In this document: positions 24,748 through 33,018 of the stretch, piece after piece
How positions within the stretch are numbered: position 1 is the first letter of the stretch
How the letters are laid out: each line of letters starts with the position of its first letter
NCBI RefSeq assembly: GCF_002307495.1
Contig: NZ_NTMR01000019.1
Span: 62,001 to 126,000, forward strand
Reading direction: 5' to 3'
DNA length: 64,000 bases
Origin: Pseudomonas abyssi
GTDB taxonomy: Bacteria; Pseudomonadota; Gammaproteobacteria; Pseudomonadales; Pseudomonadaceae
Position numbers and translations under genes: made by a program
Notes under the pieces: model-generated
Database searches by the model: none
Seen by the model: the letters and a program-made list of their open reading frames with translations, nothing else
What the model was told of the DNA's origin: nothing

Positions 24748-26130
24748 ATGACCAGCCACATCCCCCTGAAAGATCTGACACCTGCCCAACAGGGCGGCCC
24801 GATTCACACCCGCAGTTTCAAGGGTCTGTACCGCAACCTGCGGCTGCTCGGCGCGAGTGCGCTGATGCTACTGTTCTTCGGTACCGCCTGGATCGACTGG
24901 AACGGTCAGCAAGCCGTGCTGTGGGATCTGGACAGCAAGCAGTTCCACATCTTCGGTGCGACCTTCTGGCCGCAGGATTTCACCCTGCTGTCAGCGATTT
25001 TGATGATTGCCGCCTTCGGCCTGTTTTTTATCACCGTGGTCGCCGGCCGGGTGTGGTGCGGTTACAGCTGCCCGCAGAGCGTCTGGACCTGGATATTCAT
25101 GTGGGTCGAGAAGGTCACCGAGGGTGAACGTCATCAGCGCATTCGCCTCGACGCCGCGCCCTGGTCGCTCAACAAGCTGCTGCGCCGCAGCGCCAAGCAC
25201 GGCCTGTGGCTCGCCATCAGCCTGGCCACGGCAATTGGTTTCATCGGTTATTTCACCCCGGTACGCGAGCTGGTGAGCGACCTGCTGAGTTGGCAGGTTG
25301 GCGCGACTACCGCGTTCTGGCTGCTGTGCTTTACCGCCGCCACCTACTTCAACGCCGGCTGGCTGCGCGAGCAGGTGTGCGTGCACATGTGCCCGTACTC
25401 GCGTTTCCAGAGCGCGATGTTTGATGCCGACACGCTGCTGGTGACCTACGACGCGGCGCGCGGTGAAGCACGCGGCCCACGCAAGAAAAACACTGACCCG
25501 GCAGCTAGCGGTTTGGGCGACTGCATCGACTGCACCGTCTGCGTACAAGTCTGCCCGACCGGTATCGACATCCGCGACGGTCTGCAAATCGACTGCATCA
25601 GCTGCGGCGCCTGCATCGACGCCTGCAATGGCATCATGGATCAGATGGGTTACCAGCGCGGACTGATTCGCTACACCTCCGAACGTGCGCTGGCTGGCGG
25701 CAAGACGCACTGGTTGCGCCCGCGTCTGGTCGGCTACGCCATTGCCCTGCTGCTGATGATCGGCGGCCTGGTCTGGGGCCTGCAGACCCGCCCGCTGATC
25801 GATCTGGACATCAGCCGTGACCGCAGCGTATTCCGCGCCAACAGCAATGGCGAAATCGACAACATCTACACACTCAAGGTGCTGAACAAGACCCAGCAGC
25901 CACGCGAGTACAGCCTCAGCCTGGCGGACGCCGAGCGGTTCAATACCCAGGGCCTCGGCAACCTGCAGGTCCCTGCGGGCGAGACCGGCACCGTGGCCGT
26001 GCGGGTCAGTCGCCGCGATGCAACAACCGCCGCTGGCAGCGAGCCGCTGGAATTCGTCGTGCAGGATCTGAACGACCCGGCCAGCCGAGTCAGCGACGAG
26101 AGCACCTTCGTCTCTCCAGCCGTGCGCTGA
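24748..26130 (+). CDS. ccoG: CcoG/FixG-family membrane ferredoxin (cbb3 oxidase accessory)
   Basis: 460 aa polyferredoxin that, as CcoG, reduces copper for cbb3 oxidase assembly. Order: helix 1 (about 32-50), helix 2 with VWCGYSCPQSVWTWIF, two helices, EQVCVHMCPYSRFQSAM, two 4Fe-4S motifs (CIDCTVCVQVCPTGIDIRDG and CISCGACIDACNGIM), another helix near 325, and a C-terminal Ig-like FixG domain. Probably the second, orphan copy equivalent to PA4131, because it is followed by a MocR gene and an orphan ccoN remnant instead of ccoHIS. Confidence 0.92.
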   Translation: MTSHIPLKDLTPAQQGGPIHTRSFKGLYRNLRLLGASALMLLFFGTAWIDWNGQQAVLWDLDSKQFHIFGATFWPQDFTLLSAILMIAAFGLFFITVVAGRVWCGYSCPQSVWTWIFMWVEKVTEGERHQRIRLDAAPWSLNKLLRRSAKHGLWLAISLATAIGFIGYFTPVRELVSDLLSWQVGATTAFWLLCFTAATYFNAGWLREQVCVHMCPYSRFQSAMFDADTLLVTYDAARGEARGPRKKNTDPAASGLGDCIDCTVCVQVCPTGIDIRDGLQIDCISCGACIDACNGIMDQMGYQRGLIRYTSERALAGGKTHWLRPRLVGYAIALLLMIGGLVWGLQTRPLIDLDISRDRSVFRANSNGEIDNIYTLKVLNKTQQPREYSLSLADAERFNTQGLGNLQVPAGETGTVAVRVSRRDATTAAGSEPLEFVVQDLNDPASRVSDESTFVSPAVR

Positions 26131-26193
26131 TATCGCATGCGCGCGCGTGATGGCCTACAGTGGCGGACTCCACCTTCAGAGTCGCAGAACGGG

Positions 26194-27603
26194 ATGAAAC
26201 GCTACGAAAAGCTGGCCGACGACATCGCCGAGCTGATCCGCACCGGGGTCATCGCCCCGGGCGAAAAAATCCCTTCGGTGCGGCATGCCAGCAGCACCTA
26301 CGGGGTCAGTCCATCGACCGTGTTCCAGGCCTACTATCTGCTGGAAGACCGCGGCCTGATTCAGGCCAGACCCCGCTCGGGCTACTTCGTCCACGCGCTG
26401 GCGCGGCGTCAGCTGAGCGAGCCGAATATCAGTCCCTACGCCTCCAGCAGCGTCGATGTGGACGTCAGCGAGCTGGTGTTCTCGGTGCTCGGCTCGCTCA
26501 AGGACCCGGAGATGGTCGCCTTCGGCTCGGCCTTCCCGAGCCCGGACCTGTTCCCGCTGGCGCGGCTGTCGCGCTCGCTGGCCAGCAGCGTCCGCGACAT
26601 GAAACCCCACTCGGTGATTGCCGACATGACAGCCGGCAACCCCGACCTGCGCCGCCAGATCGCCCTGCGCTATATGGTCAGTGGCATGCTGCTGCCGATG
26701 GACGAACTGGTGATCACCAATGGCGCCATGGAAGCACTCAACCTCTGCCTGCAGTCGGTCACCCAGCCCGGCGACCTGGTCGCGATCGAGAGCCCGACCT
26801 TTTACGCCACCCTGCAGGTGCTGGAGCGACTGCAACTCAAGGTGGTCGAGATTCCGGTGCACCCACGCGAAGGCATAGACCTGGAGAGTTTGGCCGACAG
26901 CCTGCAGCGCTTTCCGATCAAGGCCTGCTGGTTTATGAGCAGCCTGCAGAACCCGCTGGGCGCCAGCATGAGCGACGCCAAGAAGAAGCAGCTCTATGCC
27001 CTGCTCAAGCAGCATCAGGTGCCGATGATCGAGGATGACGTTTACGCCGAGCTGTACTTCAGCGCCAAGCCGCCAAAACCGGTTAAAAGCTTCGATACCG
27101 ACGGGCTGGTCATGCACTGCGGCTCGTTTTCCAAATGCCTGGCGCCCGGCTACCGCGTCGGCTGGGTCGCGGCTGGGCGCTTTGCCGAGCAGGTCAGCCG
27201 GCTCAAACTGATGACCACCATTTCCCCCTCGGTACCCGCCCAGGCCGCGCTGGCCGACTACCTGCAGCACGGCGGCTACGACCGCCACCTGCGCAAGTTG
27301 CGCCATGCATTGGAGAGCCAGCAGCGCGCCATGTTGGCTTCGGCTGCGCGACACTTCCCCCACGAGACCCGGGTTAGCCGCCCCAATGGCGGGTACTTTC
27401 TGTGGTTTGAATTTCCCGAGCGAGTCGATTCGCTACAATTGTTCCAGCACGCGCTGGCCCAAGGCATCAGTCTCGCGCCGGGGCCGATCTTTTCGGCCAA
27501 CCGGCAGTACCGCAACTGCGCGCGGCTGAACTACGGCACGCCGTGGGATGAGCGCTGTGAACAGGCCATGGCAACGCTAGGGCGGTTGCTCGCCGCGTTC
27601 TGA
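26194..27603 (+). CDS. MocR-type regulator (GntR helix-turn-helix plus aminotransferase-like domain)
   Basis: 469 aa. Winged helix of GntR type at 1-70 (YEKLADDIAELIRTGVIAPG, then SVRHASSTYGVSPSTVFQAYY), and a fold-type I aminotransferase-like domain from about 110 with the PLP lysine in GSFSKCLAPGYRVGW. Position and gene order correspond to P. aeruginosa MpaR (PA4132). The start MKRYEKLADD at 26194 is the family start; the frame is open from 26137. It may control the divergent reductase and ccoG operons next to it and the inverted repeat there. Confidence 0.9.
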   Translation: MKRYEKLADDIAELIRTGVIAPGEKIPSVRHASSTYGVSPSTVFQAYYLLEDRGLIQARPRSGYFVHALARRQLSEPNISPYASSSVDVDVSELVFSVLGSLKDPEMVAFGSAFPSPDLFPLARLSRSLASSVRDMKPHSVIADMTAGNPDLRRQIALRYMVSGMLLPMDELVITNGAMEALNLCLQSVTQPGDLVAIESPTFYATLQVLERLQLKVVEIPVHPREGIDLESLADSLQRFPIKACWFMSSLQNPLGASMSDAKKKQLYALLKQHQVPMIEDDVYAELYFSAKPPKPVKSFDTDGLVMHCGSFSKCLAPGYRVGWVAAGRFAEQVSRLKLMTTISPSVPAQAALADYLQHGGYDRHLRKLRHALESQQRAMLASAARHFPHETRVSRPNGGYFLWFEFPERVDSLQLFQHALAQGISLAPGPIFSANRQYRNCARLNYGTPWDERCEQAMATLGRLLAAF

Positions 27604-27637
27604 GCGCAACGCTATCTGACCTGCTTTTTGCGGCCAG

Positions 27638-27844
27638 ATGTGGCGGGCCGTGAACGTGGACGGCACACCGACCTACAGCTTTGTTGAAGCGCTGGAGGCC
27701 AGCCATCCGGGCTATGTGGTCCGCGTCATTGGTGGCGCCTTCTTCCTCACCGGCATGCTGTGCATGGCCTGGAACACCTGGCGTACCGTGCGGCAGGCAA
27801 AGGCGGAACAGGCAGCAGCCGCTCAGCTGGCTGTCGCCCATTGA
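27638..27844 (+). pseudogene. ccoN: Remnant of orphan cbb3 oxidase subunit CcoN (C-terminal end only)
   Basis: Only about 68 codons remain: [20 protein letters not shown], then [20 protein letters not shown] and a charged tail. This is the conserved C-terminus of CcoN including its last helix; the full protein is about 475 aa. All heme and copper ligands, which lie upstream in the protein, are gone. An in-frame stop lies at 27617-27619, and the mocR stop is only 35 bp upstream, so the deletion removed the promoter and about 85% of the gene. In P. aeruginosa this position holds ccoN4 (PA4133). It might be translated as a short membrane peptide but cannot be an oxidase. Confidence 0.82.
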
Positions 27845-27863
27845 TATAACGGAGGGAATACCA

Positions 27864-28010
27864 ATGCTGATTGCAGAACTCTCGGGATTGCTGACCCTGC
27901 TGGGCTTGTATATCGCCGTACAAACCTGCCTGGCCAACCACCCCGGCGATGAGCTGGACCAGGCCGCCCAGCTGCCATTTGCCGAAGAGCCTGACCGCTT
28001 CGACGCCTGA
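27864..28010 (+). CDS. CcoQ-like small membrane protein
   Basis: 48 aa with one helix (about 5-25, ELSGLLTLLGLYIAVQTCLA) and an acidic tail. GGAGGG lies 8 bases upstream of the ATG. It follows the ccoN remnant by 19 bp and corresponds in place to PA4134 of P. aeruginosa, a CcoQ-type partner of an orphan CcoN. With its partner deleted it may be non-functional or serve another CcoN elsewhere. Confidence 0.65.
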   Translation: MLIAELSGLLTLLGLYIAVQTCLANHPGDELDQAAQLPFAEEPDRFDA

Positions 28011-28018
28011 GCAAAAGT

Positions 28019-28039
28019 CATGCGGCAACCAGCCGCATG
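28019..28039 (+). terminator. Hairpin downstream of the ccoQ-like gene
   Basis: CATGCGG-CAACCAG-CCGCATG forms a perfect 7-bp stem 9 bp after the stop. No T-run follows, so termination is uncertain. Confidence 0.35.
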
Positions 28040-28075
28040 GCGCCGAATCTCGCGCGCAGTGCTAGAATTGCGCGC

Positions 28076-28483
28076 ATGAATCTGACCCGCGATAACCGCC
28101 TCTCACTCGCCCTGGTGCTCTATCTGTGCACCCTGGTGAGTCTGCTGACCTGCGGTTTCCATCAGGGCCAGATGAGCGGGCAGCATCTGAGTGGCGCTGG
28201 CGTGGTGTTCTGTAACCTCGGCAGCGACAGCCTTGGCGTCGATCTGGACGACCACCAGCAGCACCAGATGAACGACATGCAGGCCAGCTGCCCGCTGTGC
28301 TCATCGCTCGGCCACGGCACCGCAGTGGCCATGCATGGCTGGTCGCTCGACTACCTGCCGGCCAGCCCGGTCAGCGCCCCGCCCAGCGGCCAGTGGGCCC
28401 GGCCACCGCCACGCTACAGCTGGCCCTCCATCAACCCTCGCGCATCACCCTCCCCGCTCGACGCTGCGCCACGCGCCGTCTGA
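28076..28483 (+). CDS. DUF2946 family protein
   Basis: 135 aa secreted or membrane-anchored small protein with an N-terminal hydrophobic segment (LSLALVLYLCTLVSLLTCGFH), a His/Met stretch (DDHQQHQMNDMQ) and ASCPLCSSLGHG. The DUF2946 family is often found beside copper or TonB-dependent receptor genes. A metal-related role next to the copper receptor is likely but unproven. The start at 28076 (MNLTRDNRLS) is chosen over 28037 because the hydrophobic segment then sits at the N-terminus. A possible -10 (TAGAAT) lies only 13 bp upstream. Confidence 0.65.
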   Translation: MNLTRDNRLSLALVLYLCTLVSLLTCGFHQGQMSGQHLSGAGVVFCNLGSDSLGVDLDDHQQHQMNDMQASCPLCSSLGHGTAVAMHGWSLDYLPASPVSAPPSGQWARPPPRYSWPSINPRASPSPLDAAPRAV

Positions 28484-28589
28484 GCCCACCGCGGCCACCG
28501 GCCGTGCGTTGCGTCACCTGCACCTCACCTTCTCCTGATTTCGGCCCGGCGCCGCCTGCGCCGCCATGGCCATTGTGTGGATGACAACA

Positions 28590-30701
28590 ATGCAACACGC
28601 CAACCGCTTTACCCGAACCAGCACCAGCCTGCGCTGGCAAGCTGCCTTCGCCCTGCTGTTTACCAGCCTGGGAGCCACTGCCCAAAGCCACGAAGAGCAT
28701 CTGCATGACAGCAGCGACGATGTACTGCAGCTCGCGCCCGTGGTGGTAACGGCAGTCCAGCAAAGCTCACCGCTGACCATCATTGCCGACCCCAAAGATG
28801 CCCGTCAGCCGGTGCCTGCCAGCGACGCCACTGACTACCTGAAGACCATCCCGGGCTTTTCTGCCATCCGCGCTGGCGGCAGCAACGGCGACCCGGTGCT
28901 GCGCGGCATGTTCGGCTCGCGCATCAACCTGCTGGCCAACGGCGGCCAGATGATCGGCGCCTGCCCCAACCGCATGGACGCGCCCAGCTCCTACATCTCG
29001 CCAGAAACCTACGACCGCCTGACCGTGATCAAGGGCCCGCAAAGCGTGCGCTGGGGGCCGGGGGCCTCAGCCGGCACCGTGCTGTTTGAGCGTGAGCCGG
29101 AGCAGTTTTATGAGCCCGGCAGCCGTATCCATGCCAGTGTGCTGGGCGGCAGCAACGGTCGCTTTGACAAGACCCTGGACGCTGCCATCGGCAACCAGAT
29201 CGGCTACCTGCGCTTTACCGGCAACGACGCCAGGTCCGACGACTATGACGACGGCAACGGCGACACTGTGCCCTCGCGCTGGAGCAAGTGGAACGGCGAC
29301 ATGGCCCTGGGTTGGACGCCGGATGCCGACACCCTGCTGGAATTCACCGCCGGCAAGGGCGACGGCGAGGCGCGCTACGCCGGCCGCGGCATGGACGGCA
29401 GCCAGTTTCTGCGTGAAAGCCTTGGCCTGCGGTTTGAGAAGAGCAACCTCGGCGCCATCGACAAACTGGAGGCGCAGCTTTACTACAACTACGCCGACCA
29501 CATCATGGACAACTTCCGCCTGCGCGCACCTGACCCGACCAGCATGATGCCCATGCCCATGGCATCGCAGGTTGATCGCCGCACGCTCGGTGGCCGCCTG
29601 GCGCTGACCTTTGAGCTGGACAAGGTCGAACTGGTGACCGGCGTCGACGCCCAACGCAGCGAACACCGCGCCCGTTCATCCAGCTACAGCAAGATGACCG
29701 GCTACACCGATGCGGACGAGTTTGCCTGGGAGAAGGACGCCGTGATGCGCAACGTCGGGCTGTTCAGCGAGGCCACCTGGTACCGCAGCGATACCACCCG
29801 CTGGATTGGTGGCGCCCGCCTGGACCGCGCAGAAACCAAAGACTACCGCCAGAGCATCCGCAGTATGATGGGTATGGCCACCCCCAACCCGACCGCCGGC
29901 CAGACCCGCAGCGACACCCTGCCCAGCGGCTTTTTGCGCTACGAGCACGACCTGTCCGGCAGCCCCGCCACCCTGTACGCCGGCCTGGGTCACGCCGCGC
30001 GCTTCCCGGATTACTGGGAGCTGTTCTCCGCCAGCCTGGCACCTACCGGGGAGCTGAACGCCTTCGACGGCATAGAGCCGGAGAAGACCACCCAGCTGGA
30101 CGTGGGCATCCAGTATCAGGACGCGCGCCTGCAAGCCTGGGCCTCAGCCTACGCCGGGCAGGTGGATGACTTCATCCTGTTCCGCTACTCGACCATGATG
30201 GGCATGCGCCGCAGCCAGGCCTACAACGTCGATGCGCGCATCGCCGGTGCGGAAATGGGCGTGGCCTATGACCTGACCGAGCGCTGGAACGCCGACGCCA
30301 CCCTGGCCTACGCCTGGGGTGTAAACCGCAGCGACGGCGAGCCGCTGCCGCAGATGCCGCCGCTGGAAGCCCGCCTGGGCCTGAGCTATGCGCACAACGA
30401 CTGGAGCGCAGGCGCCCTGTGGCGCGTCGTCGCCGAGCAGAACCGGGTAGATGAAGGGGCCGGCAACGTGGTTGGCCAGGACATCGGCAAGAGCGGCGGC
30501 TTTGGGGTGTTTTCGCTCAACGGCGCCTACCGCCTGAGTGAGCAGCTCAAACTCAGCGTGGGCGTCGACAACCTGTTCGACAAGGCCTACGCCGAGCACC
30601 TCAACCTGGCGGGTAACTCGGCATTCGGCTATCCCGCCGACTCCATCGCTATCAACGAACCGGGGCGCTCGCTGTGGGCCAAGGTGGACTTTGACTTCTA
30701 G
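28590..30701 (+). CDS. nosA: TonB-dependent copper receptor, NosA/OprC type
   Basis: Outer-membrane copper receptor of about 703 aa. Signal peptide (1-32, cut near GATAQS), then a His-rich segment SHEEHLHDSSDD, TonB box region VVVTAV, plug domain with VLRGMFGSRINLLANGGQM and CPNRMDAPSSYISPE, and a barrel ending in FDF. Met-rich loops (SMMPMPMAS, MMGMATPN, MMGMRRS) suit copper binding. NosA is needed for copper supply to nitrous oxide reductase in P. stutzeri, and OprC is its P. aeruginosa relative. The start at 28590 gives a normal signal peptide; 28566 and 28581 are alternatives. Confidence 0.9.
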   Translation: MQHANRFTRTSTSLRWQAAFALLFTSLGATAQSHEEHLHDSSDDVLQLAPVVVTAVQQSSPLTIIADPKDARQPVPASDATDYLKTIPGFSAIRAGGSNGDPVLRGMFGSRINLLANGGQMIGACPNRMDAPSSYISPETYDRLTVIKGPQSVRWGPGASAGTVLFEREPEQFYEPGSRIHASVLGGSNGRFDKTLDAAIGNQIGYLRFTGNDARSDDYDDGNGDTVPSRWSKWNGDMALGWTPDADTLLEFTAGKGDGEARYAGRGMDGSQFLRESLGLRFEKSNLGAIDKLEAQLYYNYADHIMDNFRLRAPDPTSMMPMPMASQVDRRTLGGRLALTFELDKVELVTGVDAQRSEHRARSSSYSKMTGYTDADEFAWEKDAVMRNVGLFSEATWYRSDTTRWIGGARLDRAETKDYRQSIRSMMGMATPNPTAGQTRSDTLPSGFLRYEHDLSGSPATLYAGLGHAARFPDYWELFSASLAPTGELNAFDGIEPEKTTQLDVGIQYQDARLQAWASAYAGQVDDFILFRYSTMMGMRRSQAYNVDARIAGAEMGVAYDLTERWNADATLAYAWGVNRSDGEPLPQMPPLEARLGLSYAHNDWSAGALWRVVAEQNRVDEGAGNVVGQDIGKSGGFGVFSLNGAYRLSEQLKLSVGVDNLFDKAYAEHLNLAGNSAFGYPADSIAINEPGRSLWAKVDFDF

Positions 30702-30751
30702 GGTCTGGAAACAGGCGTGTCCACCATTTATCAGAACATAAGAGCGCCAAC

Positions 30752-30779
30752 ACACCGCCCGGCCAGTGCCGGGCGGTGT
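30752..30779. terminator. Bidirectional hairpin between nosA and the convergent fusion gene
   Basis: ACACCGCCCGGC-CAGT-GCCGGGCGGTGT is a perfect 12-bp stem with a 4-base loop, 50 bp after the nosA stop and 5 bp before the end of the convergent gene. It can act on both strands, although T-runs are weak. Confidence 0.7.
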
Positions 30780-30783
30780 CGTT

Positions 30784-31845
30784 TCAGCCCCGTCGCCAGA
30801 CACTCGCCAGCCAGGGCTGCTGCTCGCGCGGCAGGCCGGATGGGCGGTAATAGTGCTCCAGTTCGACAAAGCCCGCCGCCTGCAGCAGCGCACGCCAGGT
30901 CTCCAGTCGGTAGTAGGCGCCGTAGCGTTCGCCGCTCCAGCCTTCCTGATCCTCCCCACGCGGGTTGGAGCTGAACAGCACGCCTCCGGGTTTCAGCGTC
31001 TGATGCAATTGCGCCAAGGCACCGGGCAGCAAGTGGCTGGGGATATGGAACAGACAGGCGTTGGCAAAGACGCCGTCAAAACGCGCCGCCGGCAGGTCCA
31101 GCGCCAGAAAATCCTGATGCCACACCTCACAGCCGCTGGCCTCACGCGCCATCTGCACAAAGGCTTCGGCGCCATCGAGCCCGACGGCGTTATGCCCCAG
31201 GGCGCGAAAGGTGCGCAGATCGCGCCCCGGCCCGCAGCCCAGATCAAGAATCTGCCAGGGCGCCGGCGCCTGAATATGCCGCAGCAACGCGTCTATGTTC
31301 TGGCTGACATCGTGATCCTGCGTGCCTTCGCGAAAGCGCTCGGCGTTGGTCTGGTAGTGCCCCAGCGTGCGGCTGGCCAGCTGCATTGCCTCGTCGTCCG
31401 CTGCGCTTGTCGAGCTGTCGGCCACCCCCAGCAGCTGCAGGGTGCGCGCATCCGGCTCACCGGCGCAGAACACCGCCAGCACCTCGCTGAACAGCGGGTT
31501 GTCGGGCGCAGCCTGGGCAAACAGCGTCATGCTGGAGCGCAACTTGAGGTCATCGGGGGAGCCGAGAATCTGCCAGGCAGAGCGCTCAGGCCAGGCCAGC
31601 AGGGCCCGGGCGCAGGCCTCAAGCCTTGCGCCCAAAACCGGGTGCGCCAGATAGGCGCGTGCTTCGGTCAGGTCAGCAATGGCGTAGAACTGCGCGGTAC
31701 TGCTGCGCCCCAGCCCGGCCAACTGTGGAAACACAAACCACATCCAGTGCGAGGTTTTGCGCCCGGCCTGCAGTTCAGCCAGCGCAGCGGCGTAGCCATC
31801 GGCCTGAGCATCGAGGAAGCGTTGCAGGTTGTGGGGGTCAGTCAT
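30784..31845 (-). CDS. DUF1810 domain fused to an SAM-dependent methyltransferase
   Basis: 353 aa, two parts in one frame. Residues 1-140 are a complete DUF1810 domain (LQRFLDAQADGYAAALAEL, SHWMWFVFPQLAGLGRSSTA, HPVLGARLEACARALL, DDLKLRSSMTLFA). From about 165 follows a class I methyltransferase with motif I LDLGCGPGRDL, then LDGAEAFVQMA and FANACLFHIP. DUF1810 proteins are normally stand-alone and about 140 aa. Substrate unknown. A shared frame over the join with no stop argues that the fusion is real. It is flanked by a hairpin on the nosA side. Confidence 0.82.
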   Translation of the reverse strand: MTDPHNLQRFLDAQADGYAAALAELQAGRKTSHWMWFVFPQLAGLGRSSTAQFYAIADLTEARAYLAHPVLGARLEACARALLAWPERSAWQILGSPDDLKLRSSMTLFAQAAPDNPLFSEVLAVFCAGEPDARTLQLLGVADSSTSAADDEAMQLASRTLGHYQTNAERFREGTQDHDVSQNIDALLRHIQAPAPWQILDLGCGPGRDLRTFRALGHNAVGLDGAEAFVQMAREASGCEVWHQDFLALDLPAARFDGVFANACLFHIPSHLLPGALAQLHQTLKPGGVLFSSNPRGEDQEGWSGERYGAYYRLETWRALLQAAGFVELEHYYRPSGLPREQQPWLASVWRRG

Positions 31846-31915
31846 GAGTCTCTCACAGGGCGATTACAAGCGTTTGGAGACGTTGTACGCGCCGCCCCGC
31901 CGCGCGGCAAGGGGA

Positions 31916-32902
31916 TTAAACAGGTGCCGCGCAACCGGCATCCAACTCGCAGCGCCCTGCCAGCGCAGCATCCTCCGGCTGCAGGGTGCTGTGGGTAATA
32001 CCAAAGCGTTCGCGCAGCAGTTGCTGAATCTGCGGCAAAACGCGCGGCCATTGCGCCAGCGAGTCGATGTCGACATGGGCTGCCAGTGCATGATTGTTGG
32101 AAGACAGGCTCCAGATGTGCAGGTCGTGCACCGCCCGCACGCCGTCGATCTCGCCCAGCGCCCGGCGCACCTCGGCCGGCTCGATGCCCGGCGGTACACC
32201 CTCCATCAACACCCGGGTGACGGCGCGCAGCAGCCGCACGGCTGAGACCAGAATCAGCACGCAGACCAGCAGCGATAGCAGCGGGTCCATGATCGACGGG
32301 CCGCCCAGATAGATGATCAGGCCCGCAGCGACGGCGGCCACCGAGCCCAGCAGATCGCCCATCACGTGCAGCAGCGCCCCGCGCACGTTCATGTTCTGCT
32401 CGCCGCGCATCAGCACCCAGGCGACGATGACATTGACCAGCAACCCCAGCCCGCCAACCAGCAGCACCGCTCCGCCATCTACCTCCGGCGTATCAAACAG
32501 ACGCTCTGCCGCCTCCCAGGCAATAAAGGCGACCACCACAAACATAAAAATGACATTGAACAGCGCGCCCAGCACCTCGGCCCGTTGCAGCCCAAAGGAA
32601 TGTTGCCTTGAGGCTGGCCTGCTGGCCAGCCAGGCAGCAAACGCCCCGACCGCCAGTGACAGCGAGTCCGTCAGCATGTGGCCCGCGTCGGACAGCAACG
32701 CCAGCGAGTTGGCCAGCAAACCGGCAACGACCTCAACCAGGGCAAAGGCTCCGGTAAAGATCAGGGCAAACAGCAATACCTTGCCGCTGCCATGGCTATG
32801 GCTATGGCTATGGCTGTGGCTATGGCTGTGGCTGTGGCTGTGGCTGTGGCTGTGGCTGTGGCTGTGGCTGTGGTCATGGTGGCCGTGCTGGTGTGCAGAC
32901 AT
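31916..32902 (-). CDS. Cation diffusion facilitator (zinc exporter, CzcD/ZitB type)
   Basis: 328 aa inner-membrane Zn2+/H+ antiporter with six helices. An extreme His-Ser repeat occupies residues 11-38 right after MSAHQHGHHD. The metal-site motifs are LLSDAGHMLTDSLSL in helix 2 and HVMGDLLGS in helix 5. A cytoplasmic ferredoxin-like domain (about 215-320) contains VHDLHIWSLSSNNHALAAHV. A MerR-type promoter lies 60-90 bp upstream, implying metal induction. The His tract is encoded by a pure hexamer array that could vary in copy number. Confidence 0.93.
   Translation of the reverse strand: MSAHQHGHHDHSHSHSHSHSHSHSHSHSHSHSHSHSHGSGKVLLFALIFTGAFALVEVVAGLLANSLALLSDAGHMLTDSLSLAVGAFAAWLASRPASRQHSFGLQRAEVLGALFNVIFMFVVVAFIAWEAAERLFDTPEVDGGAVLLVGGLGLLVNVIVAWVLMRGEQNMNVRGALLHVMGDLLGSVAAVAAGLIIYLGGPSIMDPLLSLLVCVLILVSAVRLLRAVTRVLMEGVPPGIEPAEVRRALGEIDGVRAVHDLHIWSLSSNNHALAAHVDIDSLAQWPRVLPQIQQLLRERFGITHSTLQPEDAALAGRCELDAGCAAPV
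32792..32869. repeat. Hexamer tandem repeat encoding Ser-His units
   Basis: Thirteen uninterrupted 6-bp units on the plus strand (ATGGCT five times, GTGGCT eight times). They are read on the minus strand as Ser-His codon pairs of the exporter's N-terminal metal-binding tract. Unit gain or loss keeps frame. Confidence 0.95.
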
Positions 32903-32961
32903 GGCAGGTGCTCCGCTGGCTCAATCGAGTCTAACTATGGCTGGCCTGTGCCAGTTGCCCC

Positions 32962-32992
32962 ATTGAAAACCCTGAAGTTGCTACAAGGTCAA
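32962..32992 (-). promoter_or_regulatory. MerR-family operator/promoter of the zinc exporter gene
   Basis: On the minus strand, -35 TTGACC (32992-32987) and -10 TTCAAT (32967-32962) are separated by exactly 19 bp. The spacer carries a dyad at 32969-32989 with arms ACCnTGnAG and CTnCAnGGT. This long spacer with a central dyad is the hallmark of CadR/ZntR/PbrR-type metal activation. No merR-type gene lies nearby. Confidence 0.82.
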
Positions 32993-33018
32993 GCGGCGCT
33001 GGCTCCTTTAACCTTCGG

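Noticed and set aside
32792-32875. Short tandem array as a CRISPR
   Set aside because: Units are six bases without spacers and are read in frame as Ser-His inside a transporter gene.
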